39,770 nt of DNA from Fidelibacterota bacterium (lineage in GTDB: Bacteria > Marinisomatota > Marinisomatia > Marinisomatales > UBA1611), in the NCBI GenBank assembly GCA_002718285.1, contig PBAR01000014.1:43202-82971 (forward strand). The letters are read 5' to 3'. Both the position numbers and the translations under genes were made by a program. Position 1 is the stretch's first letter. Each line of letters begins with the position of its first letter. Shown here piece by piece: positions 30,825 to 39,256 of the stretch. The notes below the pieces were generated by a model. The model ran no database searches and was not told where the DNA came from. It saw nothing but the letters and a program-made list of their open reading frames with translations.

Positions 30825-31685
30825 ATGTCTTTTGTTAATTCAATAAAAAAAGACGGTGAAAATATAATACTCTATAAGTGCAGAGAACCTGTTCCTGAAC
30901 TTCTAATATCAGTTGAAAATATCGTTTCTATAGCATTTTTAGATTCAGAAACAACTGGTCTTGATAAATTAAATGATCAAGTGATTGAACTTGCTGTAAA
31001 AGTTGTAAAAGTGGAAGAAAATTCTGGTAAAATCATTTCCATTGATCATGAGTATGAATCATTCAATGATCCAAATCAGGAATTGGATGATAAGATAACA
31101 TTGTTGACGGGTATCAATAATGAAATGGTCAAAGGGCAATCTATTGACTGGTCTATTGTAGATGATATTTTGAAAGATATGGATTTTGTTGTATCACATA
31201 ATGCTCGTTTTGATCGTCCATTCGTTGATCGGGATTCAGAAGTATCACCGAATTTAGTTTGGGCCTGCTCCATGAATGATATTTCCTGGATGGAAAGAGG
31301 TTTTTCCAATACAAAACAGGAACTTCTCTGTTACTGGCATGGTTTTTACTTTGATGCACATAGAGCCATGAATGATATAGATGCGCTGATACATCTTTTA
31401 ACTCATAGCCATTATAATGGTGACAGACCTATAGTTGAATTGATCGAAAACTCTAAAAAACAGTTCTATATTATTAAGGTTACAAATTTTCCATTCGATG
31501 AGATAAAAAAGAATACTATTAAGACAAATGGATATAGCTGGAATCCAGTAGAAAAAGTTTGGTACAAAACAGTATTATTAACAGATGTAGAGAGTGAGAA
31601 AGAATGGCTGACAGAGGTGGTTTATGAATCGTATTTCAAGGGTCTGGTAGAAGAAATAAATATCATTGATAAATACAAATCATAA
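30825..31685 (+). CDS. DnaQ-like DEDDh 3'-5' exonuclease
   Basis: A 286-residue exonuclease of the DnaQ/PolIII-epsilon superfamily. The ExoI motif is LDSETTG (Asp40, Glu42), ExoII lies in SHNARFD (Asp130), and the ExoIII-epsilon motif HRAMND carries His179 and Asp184, so the DEDDh set is complete. A C-terminal add-on (about 207-275) contains PFDEI, NGYSWNPVEKVWYK and EKEWLTEVVYE. Its pattern resembles small domains attached to some DnaQ-like exonucleases, but I cannot name it with certainty. The ribosome binding site GAGGAG is good. It is far too divergent from housekeeping DnaQ to be assumed the replicative proofreader; the tight link with the PD-(D/E)XK gene suggests joint DNA processing. 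Confidence 0.87.
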   Translation: MSFVNSIKKDGENIILYKCREPVPELLISVENIVSIAFLDSETTGLDKLNDQVIELAVKVVKVEENSGKIISIDHEYESFNDPNQELDDKITLLTGINNEMVKGQSIDWSIVDDILKDMDFVVSHNARFDRPFVDRDSEVSPNLVWACSMNDISWMERGFSNTKQELLCYWHGFYFDAHRAMNDIDALIHLLTHSHYNGDRPIVELIENSKKQFYIIKVTNFPFDEIKKNTIKTNGYSWNPVEKVWYKTVLLTDVESEKEWLTEVVYESYFKGLVEEINIIDKYKS

Positions 31686-31788
31686 ATTTTTATCGGGGAT
31701 ATCAAAATAAAAAATAATAAATGTTTTAGAATTCTACAGTAAACAGAATTTTATAAAATATTTAAACCAGAATTAAATCAATTATGAT

Positions 31789-32190
31789 ATGAAAAAAGAA
31801 AAATATATCTTGTATTTACCTAATGGAATGAAGTGGAGGAAAGTATCATTTAAGGATGGGAAAGAAGATGGTTTATGGACTCAATGGTATGATAATGGAG
31901 AGAAAAGGAAAGATGTGAATTTCAAGGCAGGGAGAAAAGATGGATTGTGTATATATTGGTACAAAAATGGAGAAAAAAGCAGACAAAAAAATTATAAAAA
32001 AGGGAAATTAGAAGGACTATTCATAAAATGGCATAAAAATGGAGAAAAAAAATTGGAAGGAAATTATAAAGGTGGTTCTAAAATCGGCCTATGGACTGAA
32101 TGGTGGCACAATGGGTTGAAAAGGAAAGAATTAATCTATGTGGATGGGAAAGTAATCTATACAAAGGAATCAAAAAAAGAATTTGACTAA
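31789..32190 (+). CDS. MORN-variant repeat protein
   Basis: A small, Lys-rich protein of 133 residues made of five or so repeats of about 23 residues, with the pattern G-x-x-x-G-L-W-x-x-W-Y-x-N-G-E-K (for example DGLWTQWYDNGEKRKD, EGLFIKWHKNGEKK, IGLWTEWWHNGLKRKE). These match the MORN_2 / YwqK-type repeat. Such proteins are sometimes labelled antitoxins, but no toxin gene is adjacent. No signal peptide is seen. Function is unknown. Confidence 0.75.
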   Translation: MKKEKYILYLPNGMKWRKVSFKDGKEDGLWTQWYDNGEKRKDVNFKAGRKDGLCIYWYKNGEKSRQKNYKKGKLEGLFIKWHKNGEKKLEGNYKGGSKIGLWTEWWHNGLKRKELIYVDGKVIYTKESKKEFD

Positions 32191-32308
32191 TCTAATATAT
32201 TCAGATCAGTTTCAGATATTCGGGGGTTTTTCTTTGACGAATTATGGGTAGCATTTTTCTCGCTAAATAATTTTTCTTTTTTGAATAATGATGTAATTTT
32301 AGTTTTAT

Positions 32309-32391
32309 AATTGGGGGTGTTTTTCCGATACAGGCGGAATTACTGAGAATAAACCCGTGAACCTGATCTGGATAATACCAGCGTAGGAATT
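32309..32391 (+). promoter_or_regulatory. TPP (thiamin pyrophosphate) riboswitch, THI element
   Basis: All conserved blocks of the THI-box aptamer are present in order: GGGGGTG (32313-32319), CTGAGA (32343-32348), ACCCGTGAACCTGATC (about 32352-32367), TGGATAATACCA (about 32369-32380) and GCGTAGGA (32381-32388). P1 is short and AT-only (AATT with AATT). The AGGA that would serve as Shine-Dalgarno is inside the aptamer's conserved 3' block, 6 bases before the TTG start of the receptor gene. Ligand binding should therefore hide it and repress translation. Confidence 0.95.
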
Positions 32392-32394
32392 CTA

Positions 32395-34743
32395 TTGATA
32401 TACATAATCCTAATAAATCTTTTCTTTTCTATTATTATGGCTGGAGTAGAAGGAACGATAATTGATAGTGATTCCAATCAGCCAATACAAGGTGTAAATA
32501 TTTCTTACCGCTCTAGTGGTACTACTTCAGACAAAAATGGAAATTTTTTTATTAATGCCCAAGAAGGGGAAAAAATAAAGTTTTCACACATCGGCTATAG
32601 AGAATTAGAACTAATGGCAAAAACTAAAATGGAAATAGTCCTTTTTAAAAAAGTAATTCAAAGTGATTTAATCACAGTAACCGGAGGTTTTGAAAACGAG
32701 TCTCTATTAAATTCCACTTCCGTAGTAAAAGTATTAAGTAAATCACTTATCAAAAAGAATGATGGTAGCCATTTTCAGGATATCATGGGGAAAATTCCAA
32801 ACTTGAATTTTGCCGGAGGCACCAGTCGACCAAGATATTTTCAAATTAGAGGGATTGGGGAGCGGAGTCATTATTTTGGTGAAGGTGCTCCTAATTTTTC
32901 GGTTGGTTTTGTGATCGATGATATAGATCTCACTGGTTTAGGGATGTCAGGTATGCTCTATGACCTTGAGCAAATAGAGATATTTAAAGGGCCACAATCC
33001 GCGGTTTACGGTCCTAATGCATTTGCAGGCCTTATTAATTTCAAATCAATGGATCCTGCTGATCACATCCAGAGTAGCTTTAGGTTAGTTAGAGGTATTT
33101 ATAATCTTAAAAGAGTGAATGGAATGTTTAATTTGCCCTTAATAAATAGTCTTTCAGCTAGAGTAGTTTTTGAGTCAGGATCCATCGATGGTTATCACAA
33201 GAATAAATTTTTGAATAAATCAAATACAAATGGGAAAAAAGAAGACTTGATACGCAAAAAACTGAGTTTTACACCAAATGAGAGTATCAATGCAACTCTT
33301 ACTGTATTTAAAGCAGTTTTGAATAATAATTATGATGCATGGGCGCCAGACAATAATACTAAACTGATAACCTATACAGATAAGCAAGGGGTTGATAGTC
33401 AAGAAACTGGTGCTTATTCTTTGCGGACCAAATACTCAGGCGGGAAATTTGATGCTGAGGTTATTTTTTCTGAATCTAAAACAAATTTAGTGCATGCTTA
33501 TGATGGAGATTGGGGTAATAAAGATTTTTGGCTGAAGGAACCTTATTTATTTGATCCAAACATAACTGGATGGGAATATGATTTTTTTGATAGTACATCC
33601 AGAAAGCGTGAAAGCCAAAATTTAGAAGCTAGAATAAATTATGGAAATTTTTTGGTTGGTGTTTATTCTAGGTCAATGAAAGAGAAAGATAATGCAACAG
33701 GGTATTTATTTGGGGGTGATGCAGCCGTTGCATCTGGATCATTCAATTTCGATATTCTTTCAGTATACAGTCAGATAGATTATTACGTATCAAATCAATT
33801 AAGGATAATTGGAAATATTCGAAAAGAAATGCACAATATTTCATATACTGGTAATGCAAGTTATTATGATTGGTACACATATGGGTACGAGCCATTTGAA
33901 GTTGTAAAATTTGAGACTCCAAATAATCATCTAGGAGGGAAAATTGCTCTTCAATTTATAGTAAATGAAAGAAAAAGGGCCTTTACTAGCATATCCAGAG
34001 GTTACAAACCAGGCGGTATTAACCAGCATCCTTCACTTTCATTGGAAAATCGTGAGTATAATCCTGAATACATAACAAATTTTGATATAGGATTAAGAAG
34101 TTTTTCAAATAAATCAAAACTGCATTTAGCAGTATTTTATGCAAATAGAATTAATCAACAGGTATCCATTTCATCGCAACAGGAAGAAGGAGACCCAAAT
34201 AGTTTTAAGTACTTCACGTCTAATGCGACAAGCGGTTTTGTGGGCGGGTTGGAAATCGATGCAACATATAATTTCAATTCATCTTTTTCTTTCACAGGTG
34301 CATTAGGTGTACTACGAACAAACATAAATAAATTTGAATTTCAATCAGGATCAAATACATCAATTGTTCTTGGTAGTAGAGAAGCTGCTCATGCTCCAAA
34401 TTATTCATTTAATTTATATGTTGATTATACCAAAGATGATGGTTTCTTTAGTCGCATTGAGATCAAAGGGAAAGATAAATTTTATTTTTCAGATAATAAT
34501 AATCAATTTTCTAATCCTTACGAAATTATAAATGCACATATCGGTTACAAATTCAGGAATTTGTCTATAAGGTTATGGGGAGAAAATATTTTTGATAAAC
34601 GTTATGCTATACGAGGATTTTACTTTGGCTTAGAACCTATTTGGAATATTTCAGATCAAGATCATGAATACCCAGATAGGCGATATATCAGTTATGGAGA
34701 TCCTTCAAATTATGGAATTACAATAAATTATTTATTTAATTAA
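32395..34743 (+). CDS. TonB-dependent receptor under TPP riboswitch (predicted thiamin uptake)
   Basis: A 782-residue outer-membrane receptor. A short signal peptide (about 1-17) precedes a carboxypeptidase-regulatory-like domain (about 18-90, VEGTIIDSDSNQPIQGVNI). The plug (about 95-225) contains DLITVTGG, FQIRGIGERSHYF and the typical IEIFKGPQSAVYGPNAFAGLINF. The beta-barrel runs to the C-terminus, with a TonB-receptor ending (GENIFDKRYAIRGF ... YGITINYLFN). Such receptors import metal chelates, vitamins or other large ligands. The TPP riboswitch immediately upstream predicts thiamin or a thiamin precursor, as known for TPP-regulated TonB receptors in Bacteroidota. The start is TTG at 32395; an internal ATG at 32437 would lose the signal peptide. 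Confidence 0.93.
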   Translation: MIYIILINLFFSIIMAGVEGTIIDSDSNQPIQGVNISYRSSGTTSDKNGNFFINAQEGEKIKFSHIGYRELELMAKTKMEIVLFKKVIQSDLITVTGGFENESLLNSTSVVKVLSKSLIKKNDGSHFQDIMGKIPNLNFAGGTSRPRYFQIRGIGERSHYFGEGAPNFSVGFVIDDIDLTGLGMSGMLYDLEQIEIFKGPQSAVYGPNAFAGLINFKSMDPADHIQSSFRLVRGIYNLKRVNGMFNLPLINSLSARVVFESGSIDGYHKNKFLNKSNTNGKKEDLIRKKLSFTPNESINATLTVFKAVLNNNYDAWAPDNNTKLITYTDKQGVDSQETGAYSLRTKYSGGKFDAEVIFSESKTNLVHAYDGDWGNKDFWLKEPYLFDPNITGWEYDFFDSTSRKRESQNLEARINYGNFLVGVYSRSMKEKDNATGYLFGGDAAVASGSFNFDILSVYSQIDYYVSNQLRIIGNIRKEMHNISYTGNASYYDWYTYGYEPFEVVKFETPNNHLGGKIALQFIVNERKRAFTSISRGYKPGGINQHPSLSLENREYNPEYITNFDIGLRSFSNKSKLHLAVFYANRINQQVSISSQQEEGDPNSFKYFTSNATSGFVGGLEIDATYNFNSSFSFTGALGVLRTNINKFEFQSGSNTSIVLGSREAAHAPNYSFNLYVDYTKDDGFFSRIEIKGKDKFYFSDNNNQFSNPYEIINAHIGYKFRNLSIRLWGENIFDKRYAIRGFYFGLEPIWNISDQDHEYPDRRYISYGDPSNYGITINYLFN

Positions 34744-34837
34744 AAATTATTTTAAACAAACATAATTATTCCTTTATCCAAAACTTTTCTTAATTATTAT
34801 TAAGTTTTTATATAGAGTTTATATGAAGCTTAATTAA

Positions 34838-35035
34838 CCTGTCACAACTCTACGCTATGATTTGCCCGAAGATGAACTTGTCAACATTACTATCTACGAT
34901 ATGATGGGACGTGTAGTTAAGACCATGGTAAACAGCCAGCAGAATGCAGGCTTTAAATCAGTACGCTGGAATGCTACCAACAATTCAGGTCAGCCAGTTA
35001 GTGCTGGTCTTTATTTGTATATGATACAGGCAGAA
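34838..35035 (+). pseudogene. Orphan fragment of a type IX sorting domain
   Basis: The frame after a TAA at 34835 reads PVTTLRYDLPEDELVNITIY and continues GRVVKTMVNSQQ and SAGLYLYMIQAE. This is the second half of a type IX secretion sorting domain, with the preceding YPNPFN and the whole passenger protein missing, and the normal KKMVLLK ending replaced. It begins exactly after the expected NPFN point. No promoter, ribosome binding site or full gene remains, so it is a remnant. Confidence 0.8.
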
Positions 35036-35150
35036 ACTCTTGGCTCATGCTTCCAGTGACACTACCAAGATATATACTCATCCGAATTTTGACCTTGCTA
35101 TGCAGTACGTTAATCGTATTGCGGTGTATAGTAAGCCATATAGGAATTAG
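35036..35150 (+). pseudogene. Decayed tyrosine-recombinase (integrase) C-terminal tail
   Basis: Directly fused to the sorting-domain fragment. Reading TLG in the first frame and, after one extra base near 35044, HASSDTTKIYTHPNFDLAMQ in the next gives the last conserved block of phage or Xer-type integrases (LGHxSxxTTxIYTH, with the nucleophilic Tyr), ending at a TAG (35148-35150). The rest of the catalytic domain is gone. It lies about 95 bases from the 3' end of the tRNA-fMet gene, a typical place for integrated elements. Confidence 0.72.
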
Positions 35151-35170
35151 TATAGCAATAGTATAGCAAT
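35149..35170. repeat. Tandem 11-bp direct repeat
   Basis: Two perfect adjacent copies of AGTATAGCAAT, immediately after the integrase remnant. It may be a leftover recombinase arm-type site; this is inference. Confidence 0.6.
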
Positions 35171-35181
35171 CTGAAGGTGGT

Positions 35182-35200
35182 TAAACGAAACTAAACGAAA
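35182..35200. repeat. Tandem repeat TAAACGAAA
   Basis: Two copies of TAAACGAAA spaced ten bases apart (35182-35190 and 35192-35200), one helical turn, between the integrase remnant and the tRNA terminator. The spacing suits cooperative protein binding, but no role is known. Confidence 0.5.
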
Positions 35201-35237
35201 AAGAAAAACCCTCACTTGTCATCGACAAATAAGGGTT
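35197..35237 (-). terminator. Rho-independent terminator of tRNA-fMet
   Basis: On the minus strand AACCCT and AGGGTT enclose an inner stem TTGTC/GACAA and are followed by a T-rich run. It lies nine bases downstream of the tRNA 3' end. Confidence 0.75.
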
Positions 35238-35245
35238 CTCGAGAG

Positions 35246-35319
<74 letters not shown>

Positions 35320-35421
35320 ATCAAATTTTCACCAAAAAAGAGTAAGTAAATTAGAGTATTTGTATTTTTTCTGCAAGAAACTACCTTGTCATCTAGATAA
35401 TTTTTATTGTTAAATTGGACT

Positions 35422-36465
35422 ATGGCAGCAAAAAACAATTTTTACACATTTATCACACTTTTTCTTATTTCTTTTTCGTTCACCTCAGCACAACGGAAAG
35501 TAGATTTTAATCGATTGGATTATTTCGAGGGTAAAGTATACATGGGAAGAGAAAGCTTCCCTTATACCGGCTTCACCTACGATTTTTTCGAAGATATTGA
35601 TCAAAAGAAATTTGATGGTTTTATTCGAAATGGAGTTATGGATGGGAAATGGACTTTTTACCATGCCAATGGACTCGTCAAAGAAAAAGGTCATTACCGT
35701 AACGCTGATGCAAAATTCCTTTTTTCTAATGTGGATGAAAATACTATCCCTCCACATAAAAATCGTAATGGAACTTGGCGTCAATTTTACAAGGATGGAT
35801 CTAAATATACCTATGGTAGATTTATTATTGGAGAACGCTGGGGCATGCACACCTTTTACGGATTTAATAACGGTCTTATGGTTAGATCCTATTTTAAACA
35901 AAACCTAAAGGATGGGTACGAGTATACCTTCCTTAATAATAGGAAAATTCATACAGGACTATATCAGAATGGAATTCAACTATGGGAACCACTGGAAACC
36001 TATAATGAAGGAAAGGTTGTGCTTGAAAATCCCTTTAATATGCCTCTATATGCACCTGTCATGGGTGAAAAAACAATCCAGGAAGTATCCTACGATTTCA
36101 ACTCAAAAAAGGAACCAACGCTTGCAAAAATGGAAATTGTACTAGATCCTGGATCTGTATCAGTCGTTGATCAAGATGAGCAAACCAATTTACCTGAAAA
36201 ATTACTGGAAACTGCAAATCCTGTAATTGTAATGAACCCAGAAAAACGACCTGTTGAGGATCTTTATCCAACACAGGATAAAATAAAATCAGTAACATCC
36301 CCTAAAATACTTCCAATGAAAAAAAAGAATAATCTAGTTTCAAATAAATCGGATCAAACTGGATATATCCCATTTAGAATTATGTTCAGGGCCGCAAGGA
36401 AAGCTGGGATATCAACATTTTCCTGGCAAGGTAAGTTGTACAATACTAACCTTAGAAAATGGTAA
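35422..36465 (+). CDS. Exported MORN-like repeat protein
   Basis: A 347-residue protein from the chosen ATG at 35422 (a TTG at 35407 would add five residues). The signal peptide is MAAKNNFYTFITLFLISFSF followed by TSA. Residues about 35-205 contain MORN-variant repeats (FDGFIRNGVMDGKWTFYHANG, NGTWRQFYKDGSKYTYG, GMHTFYGFNNG, LKDGYEYTFLNNRKIHTG). Residues about 210-310 look disordered and charged. The last 25 or so residues (FRAARKAGISTFSWQGKLY, then NTNLRKW) resemble a short tail motif I associate with marine bacterial and phage proteins. The role is unknown; envelope location is likely. Confidence 0.7.
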   Translation: MAAKNNFYTFITLFLISFSFTSAQRKVDFNRLDYFEGKVYMGRESFPYTGFTYDFFEDIDQKKFDGFIRNGVMDGKWTFYHANGLVKEKGHYRNADAKFLFSNVDENTIPPHKNRNGTWRQFYKDGSKYTYGRFIIGERWGMHTFYGFNNGLMVRSYFKQNLKDGYEYTFLNNRKIHTGLYQNGIQLWEPLETYNEGKVVLENPFNMPLYAPVMGEKTIQEVSYDFNSKKEPTLAKMEIVLDPGSVSVVDQDEQTNLPEKLLETANPVIVMNPEKRPVEDLYPTQDKIKSVTSPKILPMKKKNNLVSNKSDQTGYIPFRIMFRAARKAGISTFSWQGKLYNTNLRKW

Positions 36466-36468
36466 AAT

Positions 36469-37461
36469 CTATTCTATAGATAAGTAGACCGGCATATGAT
36501 CTGAATAGCCGCCAAGTATTCTATTACCCGCCCAGAAACGAAATGGATATCCATCATATTTTCCATTATGCTGCCTATATTTATATCCATCGAAAACACC
36601 GACTGAATTATTCACAAGCTTCAGTCCTTTTTCATCGGTCAGTCCTTTTGAAACAATAAGATGATCATATACCATATGTTGTCCTGCATATACGTAAGTA
36701 CTACCATTTTTATTTTTGTGCCAAGGTGCCATTACATTCCACAAAATACATCCATCTTTCCCAATCATCTCCAGCTTCATATTTGCTCCAAGGTGTTCCA
36801 TAATTGAAGGTTCATCAGGCTCATCATTGAGGTCACCCATTACAACGATCTCCGCAACTGGATTATCAAATAGAATTTTTTCTATATAACTGCGCAAGGT
36901 TCTGGCAGCAGCAGCTCTCAAAGGAATAGTTTTATTAACGCCGCCATACTTGGAAGGCCAATGATTCACAAATATATGAAGACTTACTCCATCTTTTAAG
37001 CAATGAAAATAAAGAATATCTCTAGTAGGATTGCCAGTAGGCAAATTAACAGGTATGGGACTTGATTCAACAACCTTTAGCCGATGTTTATTATACATCA
37101 AACCCACATCAATTCCCCTCGCATCTTTAGATTCATAATGAATAATAGAATAGTTCCATTCTATTACTCGATTTAATTCTTCAAGCATAAAGCGGTTCTC
37201 AACTTCACAAAGTCCCAAAATATCCGGTCTTATTTGTTGAATAACTTCCGTTAGGTTTTTCAATTTTAGATTATAACTTTCATGAGTAACATTTTTTTTC
37301 CCACCTATAAGATATTCGCTGTCCCTAGTACTAGGGTCATCTTTCAGATCAAATAAATTTTCCACATTCCAGAAAGCTAATTTCACCGGACCGGTCTTAG
37401 CCTGAGTTACAGAAATAATAATCGCAAATAAGATAAAATGGTGAATAAAGGTATTTCTCAT
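36469..37461 (-). CDS. Exported endonuclease/exonuclease/phosphatase-family protein
   Basis: A DNase I-like EEP-fold hydrolase. From the ATG at 37461 the protein begins with a clear signal peptide (MRNTFIHHFILFAIIISV, then TQA). An ATG at 37485 would add MFHFNIRV. Motifs are KLAFWNVENLFD (Asn), GLCEVENR (metal Glu), NHWPSKYGG, VVMGDLNDEPDEP (Asp, Asn) and YSDHMPVYL (catalytic Asp-His), so the active site is complete. Family members cut nucleic acids or phosphodiesters of sugars and lipids. With export, scavenging phosphate or nucleotides is plausible but inferred. It lies 120 bases downstream of der on the same strand, past a likely terminator, and converges with the MORN gene. Confidence 0.88.
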   Translation of the reverse strand: MRNTFIHHFILFAIIISVTQAKTGPVKLAFWNVENLFDLKDDPSTRDSEYLIGGKKNVTHESYNLKLKNLTEVIQQIRPDILGLCEVENRFMLEELNRVIEWNYSIIHYESKDARGIDVGLMYNKHRLKVVESSPIPVNLPTGNPTRDILYFHCLKDGVSLHIFVNHWPSKYGGVNKTIPLRAAAARTLRSYIEKILFDNPVAEIVVMGDLNDEPDEPSIMEHLGANMKLEMIGKDGCILWNVMAPWHKNKNGSTYVYAGQHMVYDHLIVSKGLTDEKGLKLVNNSVGVFDGYKYRQHNGKYDGYPFRFWAGNRILGGYSDHMPVYLSIE

Positions 37462-37507
37462 AACCCTGATATTAAAATGGAACATATTTATCCCAAATAA
37501 TTATAAG

Positions 37508-37577
37508 TAAAAGGAGCAGGCGCATGACTATTTAAACCCAACCCTTATCTCCTTGTCACGTCCGCGTCTGCTCCTAT
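37508..37577 (-). terminator. Long-loop hairpin, probable terminator of der
   Basis: AGGAGCAG (37512-37519) and CTGCTCCT (37568-37575) pair, with further CGC/GCG pairs after a C-A or G-U position and an inner TGAC/GTCA. On the minus strand the 3' arm is followed by TTTTACTT. The loop is long and GC-rich for this genome. Confidence 0.5.
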
Positions 37578-37584
37578 AATTCAT

Positions 37585-38901
37585 TTATTTCTTTCGGAAG
37601 GATAACCTTACAGGGATACCATCCAGATTAAAATTTAAGCGTAGCTGATTCTCCAAATATCTTTTATAGGATTGAGAAACAAGTTTAGGATAATTTAAAA
37701 ATAATGCAATAACAGATGGTTGTCTGCTTACATGTGCTGCATATTTAATCCGTATTATCCTTCCCTTTTCAGAGGGAGGAGGATTCTTTCTTGTGATTCC
37801 ATCCAGTGCCTTATTTAATCTACTGGTAGGTATTAAATTTCTGGATCGATTAAATACTTCCCAGGCTATTTCCAGCACTTTATGTATACGTTGTCGATTC
37901 ATCGCTGATACATAAAGAATAGGATAATGATCTAAAGATTTGAACTGGCTGCGAATCTCATCTGTAGTTTCTTTCATCGTGTTGGTTTCCTTTTCTATTA
38001 AATCCCACTTGTTCACCAAAAGAATAAGTCCTTTCCCTTTTCTAATGACCTGGTCTACAATGGATTTATCCTGTTTTCCAAATCCTTTTTCTGCATCAAT
38101 GAGTACCAATACCACATTGGAATCATCAATTGCAGTCTGTGTACGAAGCGTGCTGTAATATTCAATTCTATCTTTTACCTTTGCCAATTTTCGTAAACCT
38201 GCAGTATCCACCAGTTTAATATCATGGCCATGCCATTTTACATATGCATCAATAGCATCCCTGGTAGTACCTGCGATTGGAGTTACAATCGTACGTTCTT
38301 TTTGGAGAAGTGCATTAGTAAGTGATGACTTACCCACATTAGGCATCCCTACAATTGCCAATCGCAAACTATCATTCTTACCTTGATCTATGGTTGGGAC
38401 AATAAGCTGAAGCTTATCCAATATAGAATCTAAAACATCTCCGGTATGACGGCCATTGAGAGCAGAAATTGCCATGATATCTTTTAAGCCAAATTCGTGG
38501 AATTGGTGAATCTGATCATCATACTTTAGACCATCACACTTATTAACCAATAATAATAAAGGCTTACCACTTTCACGGACGAACTGAGCAAGTACCTGAT
38601 CACTACCTGTGGGTTCTTCTCTCCCATCTACCATAAACAACACCAGATCCGCTTCTGCCATAGCCTCCTGTGCCTGTTCTCTGACCGCTGCGTTAAAAAC
38701 ATCAACATCTTCCGGGATATATCCACCTGTATCAATAAAACGAAGTTTATGACCTGCCCATTCTGTCTCTCCATAAATGCGATCTCTGGTAATACCTTCT
38801 CTTGCATCAACAATGGCCTGTCTTTGGCTTAATACCCGGTTAAAAAAGGTAGATTTTCCTACATTAGGTCTTCCGACAATTGCGATCAGTGGAATGGCCA
38901 T
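37585..38901 (-). CDS. der: Ribosome biogenesis GTPase Der (EngA)
   Basis: A 438-residue double GTPase that helps assemble the 50S subunit in the cytoplasm. The first G domain has GRPNVGKSTFFNR (about 9-21), DTGGY and NKCD. The second has GMPNVGKSSLTN, DTAGLRK and NKWD. A KH-like C-terminal domain ends in GIPVRLSFRKK. Length and order match Der exactly. It is near two tRNA genes, a translation-related neighbourhood. Confidence 0.98.
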   Translation of the reverse strand: MAIPLIAIVGRPNVGKSTFFNRVLSQRQAIVDAREGITRDRIYGETEWAGHKLRFIDTGGYIPEDVDVFNAAVREQAQEAMAEADLVLFMVDGREEPTGSDQVLAQFVRESGKPLLLLVNKCDGLKYDDQIHQFHEFGLKDIMAISALNGRHTGDVLDSILDKLQLIVPTIDQGKNDSLRLAIVGMPNVGKSSLTNALLQKERTIVTPIAGTTRDAIDAYVKWHGHDIKLVDTAGLRKLAKVKDRIEYYSTLRTQTAIDDSNVVLVLIDAEKGFGKQDKSIVDQVIRKGKGLILLVNKWDLIEKETNTMKETTDEIRSQFKSLDHYPILYVSAMNRQRIHKVLEIAWEVFNRSRNLIPTSRLNKALDGITRKNPPPSEKGRIIRIKYAAHVSRQPSVIALFLNYPKLVSQSYKRYLENQLRLNFNLDGIPVRLSFRKK

Positions 38902-39042
38902 ATCAGACTAAAAGAATTAGTATAAGTATTTATCACTTCAAAGTAATAAAGTGATAATATAAAGTTAACATATATCATAGCAATTTTTCATAACAGGAAA
39001 ACACTATTTGTGAAATAAATCTATCATAATGTATCGATGGAG

Positions 39043-39114
39043 AGCGGGCGATGAGAATCGAACTCACGTCACGAGCTTGGGAAGCTCGGGTAATAGCCAT
39101 TATACGACGCCCGC
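39043..39114 (-). tRNA. tRNA-Gly (CCC)
   Basis: A 72-base cloverleaf. The acceptor is GCGGGCG/CGCCCGC with discriminator T, the anticodon stem-loop is CGAGC-TTCCCAA-GCTCG (anticodon CCC, reading GGG), and the T-arm is GTGAG-TTCGATT-CTCAT. CCA is not encoded. It lies on the same strand as, and upstream of, der. Confidence 0.95.
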
Positions 39115-39256
39115 TTAATACTGGTTTTATCGACGAGAATTTATGGTCAAACATGCATAAACCCAAAGTTGGAATACAGCTCTACATCCCCTTTTTTAGA
39201 TCCCTGAAAATGAATTAACCAATGAACCAATCATTCCGAAAAAGTCATTCTTAGAT

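Noticed and set aside
30112..31685. Nuclease pair as part of a CRISPR-Cas locus
   Set aside because: No repeat array or other cas gene is present, and the PD-(D/E)XK protein lacks the Cas4 cysteine cluster.
31789..32190. MORN protein as the antitoxin of a toxin-antitoxin pair
   Set aside because: The antitoxin label comes only from a family name; no toxin-like gene is adjacent.
32281..32311. TTGAAT and TATAAT just before the riboswitch as its promoter
   Set aside because: The spacer is 19 bases, and transcription would start inside the aptamer, removing its 5' strand.
35485..35901. 138-codon open frame on the minus strand
   Set aside because: It is antisense to the exported MORN protein, and the repeats on the plus strand are clearly the coding signal.
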